Shown here: piece by piece, positions 23,821 to 33,017 of the stretch
Numbering within the stretch: position 1 is the stretch's first letter
How the letters are laid out: every line of letters begins with the position of its first letter
Source: Haemophilus parahaemolyticus
GTDB taxonomy: Bacteria > Pseudomonadota > Gammaproteobacteria > Enterobacterales > Pasteurellaceae
NCBI RefSeq assembly: GCF_018373095.1
Contig: NZ_JAHAHT010000005.1
Coordinates: forward strand, 1 to 42,567
DNA length: 42,567 bases
Reading direction: 5' to 3'
Made by a program: the position numbers and the translations under genes
Notes under the pieces: model-generated
Database searches by the model: none
What the model was told of the DNA's origin: nothing
The model's input: only the letters and a program-made list of their open reading frames with translations

Positions 23821-24705
23821 TTATTCTGCATAAGCCTTAATATTTTTCAATGCTTTTTGCCAATCACTTGGCTTAACTCCAAACGCTTGCTGAATTTTAG
23901 TTAAATCTAAGCAAGTATTGGCTGGACGTTTAGCTAGGGTTGGATAATCCGCAGTCGTAATATCATTTACAAAAGGAATTTTCTCTAACACATTTTGTGA
24001 AACAGCCTCAGCTAAAATAGCTTTAGCAAAATCACACCAACTAACATATGGCACTCCACTAAAATGATAAATGCCATATTCGATACTTTCGCCTCTAATA
24101 ATTTTTTCAGCAATCTGAACTAATGTACTAGCAATATCTCCAGCATAAGTTGGCCCACCAATTTGATCCGCAACAACGTTTAATGTATCGTGTTTTCTGG
24201 CTAAGTGAAGCATAGTTTTCACAAAATTATTGCCATGTTCGCCAAAAACCCAAGAAGTACGCAAAATGATCACTCTTGAAACAAGGGAAAGAAGCACCTT
24301 ATCTCCCTCTGCCTTACTTTTGCCATAAGCACTTAAGGGACAAGTAATATCGGTTTCTGTATATTTACCTTTTTTATATCCATCAAATACATAATCAGTA
24401 GATATATGCAAGATAGTTGCATTAACTCTATTTGCAGCCTCAGCTAAATATTTTAACCCTTTAACATTAACATCATGAACTAGTGACTCTTCTGTTTCAG
24501 CTCTATCCACATGCGTGTAAGCTGCCCCATTAATAATAATATTCGGCTTAAACGAATCAACCAAAGACAGTACAGTATTTTTATTCGTGATATCAAGCTC
24601 GTTATGTTTTAAAGCTAATATATCATGACCGTTTTCGAGCCTTAACCTTTGTGTCAAAGCGAAACCTATTTGTCCATTTGCCCCTGTGATTAGGAATTTT
24701 GCCAC
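23821..24705 (-). CDS. rfbD: dTDP-4-dehydrorhamnose reductase
   Basis: This is the last step: NADPH-dependent reduction to dTDP-L-rhamnose. The 294 residues have the GANGQIG nucleotide motif at residues 8-14, ISTDYVFDG and YGKSKAEGD (YxxxK). The start is a GTG at 24705, one base after the rfbA stop TAG, with AAGGAA upstream inside rfbA; translation is likely coupled. Confidence 0.96.
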   Translation of the reverse strand: MAKFLITGANGQIGFALTQRLRLENGHDILALKHNELDITNKNTVLSLVDSFKPNIIINGAAYTHVDRAETEESLVHDVNVKGLKYLAEAANRVNATILHISTDYVFDGYKKGKYTETDITCPLSAYGKSKAEGDKVLLSLVSRVIILRTSWVFGEHGNNFVKTMLHLARKHDTLNVVADQIGGPTYAGDIASTLVQIAEKIIRGESIEYGIYHFSGVPYVSWCDFAKAILAEAVSQNVLEKIPFVNDITTADYPTLAKRPANTCLDLTKIQQAFGVKPSDWQKALKNIKAYAE

Positions 24706-24706
24706 A

Positions 24707-25579
24707 CTATTTTTTTTCCTTAATTATTCTAAGCAAGTATTGCCCATACTCATTTTTTGCCATTGGTTTCGCTAGTTGTTCCACTTGTTCAGACGTGAGC
24801 CAACCATTACGCCATGCGATTTCTTCTAAACATGCTACTTGCAAACCTTGCACCTTTTCAATGGTACGAACAAATGAAGCCGCTTCATGTAAACTTTCGT
24901 GTGTACCCGTATCTAACCAAGCAAAACCTCGCCCAAGCAATTGCACGTTGAGTGAGCCATCGTTTAAATACATTTCGTTAAGAGTAGTAATCTCTAATTC
25001 TCCACGAGCAGAGGGCTTGACTTGTTTTGCAAATTCCACCACACGGTTATCATAAAAATATAAACCTGTTACAGCATAGTTTGATTTTGGTTGAGCTGGT
25101 TTTTCTTCAATCGAAACCGCTTTGAAGTTTTCATCAAATTCCACTACACCAAAGCGCTCAGGATCTTTCACTAAATATCCAAATACTGTGGCACCGTGGG
25201 GCTGTTTAACTGCCTCTTGCAACATTTGACTGAAGTGTTGACCGTAGAAAATGTTATCTCCAAGTACTAAGCAACAACTATCACCATTAATAAACTCTTC
25301 ACCAATAAGAAATGCTTGAGCTAAACCATCTGGGCTTGGTTGAATTGCGTACTGTAAATTCACACCAAAATCTGAACCATCACCTAATAAGCGCTTGAAA
25401 CTTTCATTATCTTCAGGGGTAGTAATAATAAGAACATCACGAATACCCGCTAACATTAATACTGAAAGTGGATAGTAAATCATCGGTTTATCATAAACAG
25501 GCAAAAGTTGCTTAGATACGCCTCGAGTAATAGGATAAAGGCGAGTACCAGAACCGCCTGCCAGAATAATACCTTTCAT
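24707..25579 (-). CDS. rfbA: Glucose-1-phosphate thymidylyltransferase
   Basis: This is the first step: dTTP + glucose 1-phosphate to dTDP-glucose. The nucleotidyltransferase signature GIILAGGSGTRLYPITRGVS opens the protein, and VLGDNIFYG, EEKPAQPKSNYAVTGLYFYD and WLDTGTHESL follow. The start is the ATG at 25579 (290 residues, normal), not an upstream frame extension to 25630, because homologues begin MKGIILAGG. Confidence 0.96.
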   Translation of the reverse strand: MKGIILAGGSGTRLYPITRGVSKQLLPVYDKPMIYYPLSVLMLAGIRDVLIITTPEDNESFKRLLGDGSDFGVNLQYAIQPSPDGLAQAFLIGEEFINGDSCCLVLGDNIFYGQHFSQMLQEAVKQPHGATVFGYLVKDPERFGVVEFDENFKAVSIEEKPAQPKSNYAVTGLYFYDNRVVEFAKQVKPSARGELEITTLNEMYLNDGSLNVQLLGRGFAWLDTGTHESLHEAASFVRTIEKVQGLQVACLEEIAWRNGWLTSEQVEQLAKPMAKNEYGQYLLRIIKEKK

Positions 25580-25657
25580 AAGAGAACCTTTAAAAGAGCG
25601 GGCCGATATTCTTAGATTTTTGCAAATCATTAGAAAAACTTCACCGCTTGTTAATAA

Positions 25658-26716
25658 TTAGTTACCTAAACGTTCACGGTTATATGAGCCATCTAATACA
25701 CGACTCCACCATTTTTGATTATTTAAGTACCATTCCACCGTTTTGCGAATACCTGATTCAAAAGTTTCTTGTGGCTTCCAACCTAATTCTCGGCCAATTT
25801 TGGCTGCATCAATCGCATAGCGCACATCATGACCAAGGCGATCTTTCACATAGGTAATAAGATCTTCATATTTTGCTACACCTTCTGGTTTATTTGGCAC
25901 TAACTCTTCTAATAAACTGCAAATAGTACGTACTACATCAATATTTGCTTTCTCATTATGCCCACCAATATTATATGTTTCACCTACCTTACCTTCTGTT
26001 ACGACTTTATATAATGCACGCGCATGATCTTCTACAAATAACCAGTCTCGAATTTGTTGACCATTTCCATAAACTGGTAATGGTTTTCCATCTAGTGCAT
26101 TTAAAATCATTAATGGGATAAGTTTTTCAGGAAAATGAAATGGACCATAGTTATTTGAACAGTTAGTCACAATCGTTGGTAAACCATAAGTACGCAGCCA
26201 TGCACGCACTAAGTGATCACTTGAAGCTTTAGATGCTGAATAAGGACTGCTAGGTGCATAAGGTGTAGTTTCAGTAAACAAATCATCCGTGCCTTCTAAA
26301 TCACCATAGACTTCATCGGTTGAAATATGGTGGAAACGGAATGCCACTTTTTTCTCATCGCTTAATGTATTCCAATAGGCTCGAGCTGCTTCTAATAGCG
26401 TGTAAGTACCTACGATATTTGTTTCGATAAAAACTGCTGGCCCATCAATAGAACGGTCAACATGGCTTTCTGCCGCTAAGTGCATCACCGCATCTGGTTG
26501 ATGATGTTCAAATACACGTGCCAATGCTTTTGCATCACAAATATCCACTTGCTCAAACGCATAACGTGGATGATTTTCCACCGTTTCTAGGGATTCTAAA
26601 TTACCAGCATAGGTCAATTTATCAACGTTTACTACGCTGTCTTGCGTGTTTTCAATAATATGGCGAACTACTGCAGAGCCGATAAAGCCTGCACCGCCTG
26701 TCACGAGAATTTTCAT
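25658..26716 (-). CDS. rfbB: dTDP-glucose 4,6-dehydratase
   Basis: This is the second step: NAD-dependent dehydration to dTDP-4-dehydro-6-deoxy-glucose. The 352 residues show the TGGAGFIGSAVV nucleotide site, HISTDEVYGDLEG catalytic segment, YSASKASSDHLVRAW and NCSNNYGPFHFPEKLIP. The start is the ATG at 26716. It is the first gene of the 12-gene polysaccharide transcript and diverges from erpA across about 100 bp, which should hold both promoters. Confidence 0.97.
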   Translation of the reverse strand: MKILVTGGAGFIGSAVVRHIIENTQDSVVNVDKLTYAGNLESLETVENHPRYAFEQVDICDAKALARVFEHHQPDAVMHLAAESHVDRSIDGPAVFIETNIVGTYTLLEAARAYWNTLSDEKKVAFRFHHISTDEVYGDLEGTDDLFTETTPYAPSSPYSASKASSDHLVRAWLRTYGLPTIVTNCSNNYGPFHFPEKLIPLMILNALDGKPLPVYGNGQQIRDWLFVEDHARALYKVVTEGKVGETYNIGGHNEKANIDVVRTICSLLEELVPNKPEGVAKYEDLITYVKDRLGHDVRYAIDAAKIGRELGWKPQETFESGIRKTVEWYLNNQKWWSRVLDGSYNRERLGN

Positions 26717-26817
26717 TATGTTACCTTTAATAAGAAATGACATCAAACAGCTTTTATTTTACCTGATATTAGAGGATAATGCTGCAATTATTTTATTAGA
26801 ATAAGTGAGAACAATTA

Positions 26818-27159
26818 ATGAGCGATATCCAAATTCCTCTTATCTTTACAGATGCTGCGGCGAGAAAGGTGAAGAGTTTAATTGAAGGGGAAGATAATCC
26901 AAATCTACGTTTGCGTGTGTATATCACAGGTGGTGGCTGCAGCGGGTTCCAATATGGGTTTACCTTTGACGATCAAGTTAATGAGGGAGATTTAACCATT
27001 GAAAACCAAAATGTCAGTTTAGTGGTGGATCCAATGAGTTTGCAATATTTGATTGGTGGTACAGTAGATTACACCGAAGGGCTAGATGGTTCGCGTTTTG
27101 TGGTGCAGAATCCGAATGCGAGTTCAACCTGTGGCTGTGGTTCTTCTTTCAGCATTTAA
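26818..27159 (+). CDS. erpA: Iron-sulfur cluster insertion protein ErpA
   Basis: This A-type carrier delivers iron-sulfur clusters to target enzymes. The 113 residues carry the three ligand cysteines C41 (GGGCSGFQYG), C105 and C107 (TCGCGSS). erpA is known as one border of the O-antigen locus in Actinobacillus pleuropneumoniae, which supports reading 14.7-26.7 kb as an O-antigen cluster. An uptake word at 27211-27220 pairs imperfectly with GACCACTT just upstream and may act as terminator. Confidence 0.96.
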   Translation: MSDIQIPLIFTDAAARKVKSLIEGEDNPNLRLRVYITGGGCSGFQYGFTFDDQVNEGDLTIENQNVSLVVDPMSLQYLIGGTVDYTEGLDGSRFVVQNPNASSTCGCGSSFSI

Positions 27160-27242
27160 TTTGCTTTTTTTAACCAAAAGAGACCACTTATATGAGAGAT
27201 ATTTATCCATACAAGCGGTCTTTTACTTATAACCAATATCTA

Positions 27243-28499
27243 CTAAACTGAAGTATCATCATCTGATTTTTGATATTTATAATGAATCCGCCATAACATT
27301 CTGGCATCTAAATTGCTGGATGCAATCATAGTGAGAAAAACAGCGGAACCAAAGAAAAACGCTGCATCGCCAACCGAAAAACTCAAAATATTACCCCGTT
27401 CTAACAGCGACATCATCAACGCTAATACAAACAAATCCAACATCGACCAACGCCCTACAAAGTGAACGTAATGGAGTAATTTCATTTGAAGATGGATAGG
27501 ATGCTTCCATTTGTAGTGAATAGCTAGCAATAAGTAGAACAAAATGGCGACTTTGCTAAACGGCACAGCGATACTTGCGACAAATACAATTGCGGCAACC
27601 GCATAACTGCCCATTTTCATAAAGGTAATCACGCCCGACATTAACGTATCCGCAGACACTGAGCCAGCAAGCCCTGTGGCTGAAATCGGCAGCAGGTTGG
27701 CAGGAATCATCATAATCGCACCAGCAATCAGTGCCGCCCAAACACGTTGTAATTTGATTTTATCCGGCACATCTAAATTACTTTCACAACGAGGGCAGCG
27801 ATGGCGACCTTTTAAATCGATAATGTTCTCATCAAATGTAAAATCACACACTGGGCATAGCGAAGGCGGATGCGGATAATCCGACGCAAGCGGCCGACAT
27901 TCTGGATAAAAATACGCCCACGCTTGTTTGAGATCGATTTTGCTAAATAACAAGGTAATGAGTAGCGTTGCAAGCACAAAAGCAGAAAGATGGATGCTAA
28001 ACTCAATGCTGGCGTAGTCCTTGATTTTAAATGCGGCTACGGCAAGTGCTACAAAATAGACATCAAACATTACCCACTCTTGGATTTTGCCAAGAAAAAT
28101 CAGCGTATAGCGAGGGCGCCGCCCAATTAAATGTTGAGCTGTTATTGTTAAAATTAGCAATACAAAGGCAATAGGGGCAACAACCGAACAGAGCAAAATC
28201 ATAAATGCGGTGTAAGCGTAGCCTTCTACTGCCATTTTCCACACACCGCCCCAAATAGTTGCGTGCACAGGCACGCCGAGCAAGTCAATACTCATCAGAG
28301 GAAATGTAAGTGCAAAAGGGAGCAAAATAAGCACTGCAAGCGCAATAACGGCACAGCGGCGTAAATTCCACGCATTGCCCTTTTCGAGCGTATGATGGCA
28401 GTTCGGACAATTTGCAATATGGTTATAGAGCAGATGCGGAACTTTCACCAAGGTTTCACATTCGGTACATTGTTCAAGGGTTAATTTCTGTATTTTCAT
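27243..28499 (-). CDS. PqiA/LetA-family membrane protein
   Basis: This encodes 418 residues from the ATG at 28499; an upstream in-frame TTG is less likely. It has two copies of a unit with a zinc ribbon (CTECETLV...CPNC, then CPVCDFTF...CPRCESNL) followed by four membrane helices, the layout of PqiA and YebS (LetA). These proteins work with an MCE-domain partner (PqiB or LetB) in lipid transport between the inner and outer membrane. No MCE gene is adjacent here: erpA converges downstream and a PTS gene lies upstream. It may use a partner encoded elsewhere. Confidence 0.88.
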   Translation of the reverse strand: MKIQKLTLEQCTECETLVKVPHLLYNHIANCPNCHHTLEKGNAWNLRRCAVIALAVLILLPFALTFPLMSIDLLGVPVHATIWGGVWKMAVEGYAYTAFMILLCSVVAPIAFVLLILTITAQHLIGRRPRYTLIFLGKIQEWVMFDVYFVALAVAAFKIKDYASIEFSIHLSAFVLATLLITLLFSKIDLKQAWAYFYPECRPLASDYPHPPSLCPVCDFTFDENIIDLKGRHRCPRCESNLDVPDKIKLQRVWAALIAGAIMMIPANLLPISATGLAGSVSADTLMSGVITFMKMGSYAVAAIVFVASIAVPFSKVAILFYLLLAIHYKWKHPIHLQMKLLHYVHFVGRWSMLDLFVLALMMSLLERGNILSFSVGDAAFFFGSAVFLTMIASSNLDARMLWRIHYKYQKSDDDTSV

Positions 28500-28514
28500 T
28501 CCGTTATTATAAAA

Positions 28515-28544
28515 CAAAACGCCCCAAACATTTGCTTAGGGCGT
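28515..28544 (-). terminator. Terminator after the PTS gene
   Basis: The stem ACGCCC/GGGCGT (28519-28524 and 28539-28544) with a 14-nt loop is followed on the minus strand by a T-rich tract (TTTTGTTTTAT). It ends the PTS gene just before the pqiA-like start. Confidence 0.65.
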
Positions 28545-28562
28545 AAAATTATTGCCTAAAGA

Positions 28563-29987
28563 TTAAACTTTTTTCACTTGTGCACGTTTACCTAAAATTA
28601 CTGATAAACCAAACGCAACTATGAATGAAATCACCATACCGATTGAGTACATTGCAAGGCTATCTGGTTTGATAGAAGCCACCCCCAAGAAGCCTGCTGC
28701 ACCTAAAGCAATCGCTTTTACGTTAAATGCTGCAATGAATGCACTTGCTAAGCCTGAACCGATCATTGCAGAGATGAATGCGTGGCGATAGCGTAAGTTA
28801 ACACCAAACATCGCTGGCTCTGTAATACCTAATAAGGCAGATACGCCAGATGGAATCGCTAAACCACGGACTTTGGCATCTTTCATTGTAAACGCCACGC
28901 CTAAACACGCCGCACCTTGTGCGATGTTAGACATTGCTGCGATTGGGAAAATGAACGTACCGCCAGTGTGTGCAATGTCCGCTAATAATTGGGTTTCTAC
29001 CGCAATAAAGGTTTGATGCATACCCGTGATAACGATTGGAGCGTAAAATGTACCGAAGATTGCACCGCCTACAAAACCTAAGCTGTTATATAACCAAGTT
29101 AAGCCTGAAGAAATTAAGCTACCTGCTTCACGTCCGAATGGACCGATAACGGTGAATGCCAAGAAACCAGCGATGAATAAAGAGAACATCGGAGTCACCA
29201 GGTTATCTAAATATGAAGGTACAAATTTGCGGAAGCCTTTTTCAAGGGTTGCAAGCACCCAAGCTGAAATGATTGTTGGGATTACCGTGCCTTGATAGCC
29301 CACTTTTTCGATTTCTAAACCCAGTACGTTCCAGTATTTGATGTTACCTTCCATTAAGGTTTTCGCATAGTTCCAACCATCTGCTAATGCAGGGTGAACT
29401 AAAAGCATACCAAGTGCCGCCCCTAAGAATGGATTGCCGCCAAATTTACGGGTTGCCGAGAAACCGAGTAATACAGGTAAGAAGACGAAAGGTGCGTTCG
29501 CGATGGTGTTAATGAAATCCACTAAGTCCGACACATCAGGGTATTTGGTGACAACTGAATGCCCTTCCCAGAAGAAGCCGACCGAGGTTAGCATCGAGTG
29601 GATACCCATCAGCAAACCGCCTGCCACGATAGCAGGAATGATTGGTACGAAAATATCCGCTAAACCTTTCACCAAACGTTGTAATAATGGTTGGTTTGCA
29701 GCCCCTGCTGCAGCTACTTCAGAGGTTGACATATCACCAATGCCCATCTGTTTTTGCATTTCAGCGTGTACTTTGTTTACCGTGCCCGAACCAAAAATGA
29801 TTTGATACTGACCGCTGGTAGAAAATTGACCTTTCACGCCTTCGATATTTTCGATAGCTTCTTTATCAACTTTAGACTCATCAGCAAGCGTTAAACGCAA
29901 GCGAGTTGCACAGTGTGCGAGAGTGGTAATATTCTCTTTACCACCCAATTTTGCGATGGTTTGTTCCGCAATTTTAGGGAAGTTCAT
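28563..29987 (-). CDS. PTS permease IIBC, sucrose/trehalose family
   Basis: This inner-membrane phosphotransferase permease takes up and phosphorylates a sugar. The 474 residues comprise an N-terminal IIB domain with phosphorylated Cys26 in LAHCATRLRL, then a IIC domain of about ten helices with FVPIIPAIVAGGLLMG, VITGMHQTFIAVETQLL and GITEPAMFGVNLRYRHAF. Overall it most resembles ScrA (sucrose), with TreB (trehalose) as the alternative. There is no IIA domain, so it would borrow a glucose-type IIA. No sugar-phosphate hydrolase or regulator is adjacent. A perfect CRP palindrome lies 80 bp upstream. Confidence 0.88.
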   Translation of the reverse strand: MNFPKIAEQTIAKLGGKENITTLAHCATRLRLTLADESKVDKEAIENIEGVKGQFSTSGQYQIIFGSGTVNKVHAEMQKQMGIGDMSTSEVAAAGAANQPLLQRLVKGLADIFVPIIPAIVAGGLLMGIHSMLTSVGFFWEGHSVVTKYPDVSDLVDFINTIANAPFVFLPVLLGFSATRKFGGNPFLGAALGMLLVHPALADGWNYAKTLMEGNIKYWNVLGLEIEKVGYQGTVIPTIISAWVLATLEKGFRKFVPSYLDNLVTPMFSLFIAGFLAFTVIGPFGREAGSLISSGLTWLYNSLGFVGGAIFGTFYAPIVITGMHQTFIAVETQLLADIAHTGGTFIFPIAAMSNIAQGAACLGVAFTMKDAKVRGLAIPSGVSALLGITEPAMFGVNLRYRHAFISAMIGSGLASAFIAAFNVKAIALGAAGFLGVASIKPDSLAMYSIGMVISFIVAFGLSVILGKRAQVKKV

Positions 29988-30067
29988 AACGACCTCTTTT
30001 GATGAAAAATAAAACGTAGCTATTCTAACTAAAACGGTTTAGCCAAAAAAGAAGAAAGTGTTGTAAA

Positions 30068-30083
30068 TGTGATTTAGTTCACA
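30068..30083. promoter_or_regulatory. CRP site upstream of the PTS gene
   Basis: TGTGATTTAGTTCACA is a perfect TGTGA-N6-TCACA palindrome with AAA and ATTT flanks. It lies 80-96 bp before the PTS gene ATG, a normal distance for class I or II activation. The PTS gene is therefore likely under catabolite control. Confidence 0.8.
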
Positions 30084-30097
30084 ATTTTTGCAAAAAT

Positions 30098-30136
30098 CTG
30101 GAAAAATTAGATTGCAAAGTAAATCTATTTTTCCAG
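30098..30136 (-). terminator. Long hairpin between menA and the PTS gene
   Basis: CTGGAAAAA (30098-30106) pairs with TTTTTCCAG (30128-30136), and after one bulged base TAGATT pairs with AATCTA. On the minus strand it is followed by ATTTTTGC. It is plausible as the menA terminator, or as part of the control region of the PTS gene because it lies only 15 bp from the CRP site. Confidence 0.55.
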
Positions 30137-30223
30137 TTTTAACCCAATATCTAAAGTGGTGATAAATATTTTATTCTCTCGCTTCTTTGTTATGAATTAT
30201 CAACAGATCCTAGGGTTAGTTTG

Positions 30224-31132
30224 TTAGCTTAAAAAAATCCCCAAACTAAATAGCAAATTGGTGATTAACGCTAATCCTGCCATCTGCCCTAAAATTGGGC
30301 GGAGTTCTATAGGGGCTTGATGGCGATATACAAATAAACCGTGTTTCATTAAAAGTGGTACAGCAAGCAAGAAGAAGTAGTTATACCAATGCTCGAAATT
30401 GAGAATCGCAAAAATCAGGTAAGAAACGACCGCTAGTACTAATAGAATCGCGTGGTAAATGCGTCCGTTTTTCGAGCCAATGCGTACGATTAACGTATTT
30501 TTACCCACTTTACGGTCTTGGTTAATATCGCGGAGATTGTTGATATTAAGCACAGAAACCGAGAGTAATCCGCAGCCAAAGGCAGGAATAAAAATCATCG
30601 CTGGCAAGCTGTGGGCTTGCAAATAGAACACACCAATTACCGCCACAAAACCGAAGAAAATCAGCACGAATAAATCGCCTAAACCTAAGTAACCGTAAGC
30701 TTTTTTACCGACCGTGTAAGTGATAGCGGCAACAATCGAAATCACGCCTAGCCCTAAGAAGACCAACAGATCTTCAATCCCTTCATAAGCGTAGAAACTT
30801 AAAGCAGCCCCAGAAAGGAAAGAAAGCACGCTTAATACGATAACCGCCATTTTAAGCTGTTCGCCTGTAATGGCACCGTGTTGAATGGCACGTAATGGCC
30901 CGATGCGTTCTGCGGTGTCTGAGCCTTTCACGTGGTCACCGTAGTCATTCGCAAAATTAGAGAGTACTTGCAATAAAATGGTGGTAATAAAGGCAAGTAG
31001 GGTGGTGATCAAATCAAATTTGCCTGCCCAATAAGCGAGTGCTGAGCCGATAATAATAGAAGCCAAGGCAAGCGGTAAAGTCTTCGGGCGAGCCGTGCTA
31101 AACCAGATGGCAAAGGTAGAATTTTTGTTCAT
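30224..31132 (-). CDS. menA: 1,4-dihydroxy-2-naphthoate polyprenyltransferase
   Basis: MenA attaches the isoprenoid tail to dihydroxynaphthoate in the inner membrane, giving demethylmenaquinone, the quinone for anaerobic respiration. The 302 residues form a UbiA-type helix bundle with the two Asp-rich motifs NFANDYGDHVKGSD and NLRDINQDRKVGK. The N-terminal ARPKTLPLALASIIIGSA is typical of MenA. The start is the ATG at 31132. It diverges from trmO. Confidence 0.94.
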   Translation of the reverse strand: MNKNSTFAIWFSTARPKTLPLALASIIIGSALAYWAGKFDLITTLLAFITTILLQVLSNFANDYGDHVKGSDTAERIGPLRAIQHGAITGEQLKMAVIVLSVLSFLSGAALSFYAYEGIEDLLVFLGLGVISIVAAITYTVGKKAYGYLGLGDLFVLIFFGFVAVIGVFYLQAHSLPAMIFIPAFGCGLLSVSVLNINNLRDINQDRKVGKNTLIVRIGSKNGRIYHAILLVLAVVSYLIFAILNFEHWYNYFFLLAVPLLMKHGLFVYRHQAPIELRPILGQMAGLALITNLLFSLGIFLS

Positions 31133-31189
31133 TTTGATGGTTTCGTTTAGAATGGATAAAAGAAAAACGTAGTTTAGCAAAAAAGAGAA

Positions 31190-31930
31190 ATGATGTGTAA
31201 TCCAATCAGTTTAAGCCCTGTAGCGGTAGTTGAAAGCCCCTATGATGAGAAATTTTCCGTACCTCGCCAGCCTAACTTAGTGCAAGAAGGTAAGGGCATT
31301 TTACGTCTACTTCCGCCTTACAACACGCCCGATGCAGTGCGAGGAATTAAGCAATTTAGTCATTTATGGCTGATTTTTCAGTTCCACCAAATTCCCGAAC
31401 GTGAATGGCACGCGACCGTTCGTCCGCCTCGTTTAGGCGGTAATGAACGTGTGGGTGTGTTTGCTTCTCGTGCCACACATCGCCCAAATCCACTTGGATT
31501 ATCGAAAGTAAAATTAGAACGAGTTGAATGCAAAAATGGCGAAGTATTGTTGCATTTGGGCAGCGTTGATTTAGTAAACGGTACACCCATATTTGACATC
31601 AAACCTTATATTCATTACGCCGACAGCGAGCCTGAAGCCATCTCTGGCTTTGCCCAAGAAAAACCGCAAGCAAAATTAAGCGTTACATTTCTGCCTGAAG
31701 CGGAACAAGCGGTCAAGAAAGCTAAAAACTTTGCAAAATTTGGCATAAATCAACCGCTTACATTTATCCACGATGTAATTGCACAAGATCCGCGTCCTGC
31801 TTATCAACAAGGGAAAAAGTCAGATCGGATTTATGGTATGAATTTGGCAGGCTATAATGTACGATGGAAAATTGATGAACAGAATTTCACAAAAGCGGTG
31901 GTGATTGGCATAGAGGAGGGGAACTTTTAG
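31190..31930 (+). CDS. trmO: tRNA (N6-methyl-t6A37) methyltransferase TrmO
   Basis: TrmO (TsaA/YaeB) methylates t6A at position 37 of threonine tRNA using S-adenosylmethionine. The 246 residues have VAVVESPYDEKFSVPRQP at the N-terminus, the signature FASRATHRPNPLGLS and the C-terminal domain ending with RWKID. A double ATG occurs at the start. An uptake word lies inside the gene near 31708. It ends 20 bp from the convergent rsmC stop. Confidence 0.94.
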   Translation: MMCNPISLSPVAVVESPYDEKFSVPRQPNLVQEGKGILRLLPPYNTPDAVRGIKQFSHLWLIFQFHQIPEREWHATVRPPRLGGNERVGVFASRATHRPNPLGLSKVKLERVECKNGEVLLHLGSVDLVNGTPIFDIKPYIHYADSEPEAISGFAQEKPQAKLSVTFLPEAEQAVKKAKNFAKFGINQPLTFIHDVIAQDPRPAYQQGKKSDRIYGMNLAGYNVRWKIDEQNFTKAVVIGIEEGNF

Positions 31931-31950
31931 TGTTCCCCGATTTCGATTGT

Positions 31951-32937
31951 TTAGGTTCTTGCCGAATACACTTTAAACTTAGTAGATTTTGCCACCACTT
32001 CGTGCTTGCCGAACGCACTGTCTAGCAAGTCTGGATAAGGCAAAAAGGCATTCGCTACAATGCGTAATTCCCCGCCTTTGGTTAAATGGTTTTTCGCTTG
32101 TAAAATCAAATTTTCGACCGCTTGATAAGCCGTATCCACACCATCATGGAATGGCGGGTTGGAAACAATTAGGTCAAATCGCCCTTCAATATGCGAGAAT
32201 ACATCGCTTGCCAACACTTCGCCGTCCAATGCATTCTCCTCCAAAGTACGTTTACTTGACGCAATTGCCATTGCGTGAATATCGCTCATCGTCAGCTTAA
32301 TTTTCGGGAACTGTTTTTTCAAACTCGCCCCAATTATGCCAGCCCCACAACCTAAATCCAGCACTTTACCTTTTAAGCCGTCAGCTTTATGGAAGGTGGA
32401 AAGTAACAGATTTGTGCCGCCATCCAATTCTGCCGAGCTAAATACCGCTGGCAAAGCAGAAATTGTTAAATCGTTGAGTACGTAGCTTTTCCAGAATTTT
32501 TCTACATTGAAAGTCGGTACACTTTTCAATTCAAAATGGTACAAACCACATCGGCGGGCTGAGTCAATTTTGGCAATATTACCGAACGGTTCGAGCATTT
32601 TTTCGACCGAACGCACGCCTGCACGGTTTTCGCCAATAATCAGCAATTCTTGCCCGACTTCTGCTTGAGCCAGCCATTCTAACAATTGATATTGGCATTC
32701 CTGCTTGTTCTTTGCCCAATAATACACGGCTAAGTCCGCTTTTTTGCTGTTTTCCATACCAAATTCGACCGCTTGTCGTGAATGGGCATAGTCAAAATAG
32801 CTACTAAACACGGTAATATTTTTGGTATCTTTTAAACTTTGGGCAAAATCATCACGCACATAACCAAAAAACAGTACTGTTTTTTCAACAAATAGAGGCA
32901 AATGGCGAGCTAACACTTCGCTTTCAAGAGAGAACAT
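31951..32937 (-). CDS. rsmC: 16S rRNA m2G1207 methyltransferase RsmC
   Basis: RsmC methylates G1207 in helix 34 of 16S rRNA in the assembled 30S subunit. The 328 residues are a duplicated methyltransferase: a degenerate N-terminal half and a catalytic C-terminal half with the SAM motif VLDLGCGAGIIGA and the base-contact motif VSNPPFHDG. It diverges from holD, the same rsmC/holD neighbourhood known in E. coli and Haemophilus influenzae. Confidence 0.95.
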   Translation of the reverse strand: MFSLESEVLARHLPLFVEKTVLFFGYVRDDFAQSLKDTKNITVFSSYFDYAHSRQAVEFGMENSKKADLAVYYWAKNKQECQYQLLEWLAQAEVGQELLIIGENRAGVRSVEKMLEPFGNIAKIDSARRCGLYHFELKSVPTFNVEKFWKSYVLNDLTISALPAVFSSAELDGGTNLLLSTFHKADGLKGKVLDLGCGAGIIGASLKKQFPKIKLTMSDIHAMAIASSKRTLEENALDGEVLASDVFSHIEGRFDLIVSNPPFHDGVDTAYQAVENLILQAKNHLTKGGELRIVANAFLPYPDLLDSAFGKHEVVAKSTKFKVYSART

Positions 32938-33017
32938 AATTTCCTTTCCTTTAAAAATAATTTCCGCATTTTACTCAGTTTTGCTACTATTCCCTATCAA
33001 TTTTTTACGAGAACAAG

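Noticed and set aside
28563..29987. PTS permease as MurP partner of murQ
   Set aside because: Its IIB motif (HCATRLRL) and IIC motifs match the sucrose/trehalose group, not MurP, and it is over 22 kb from murQ.
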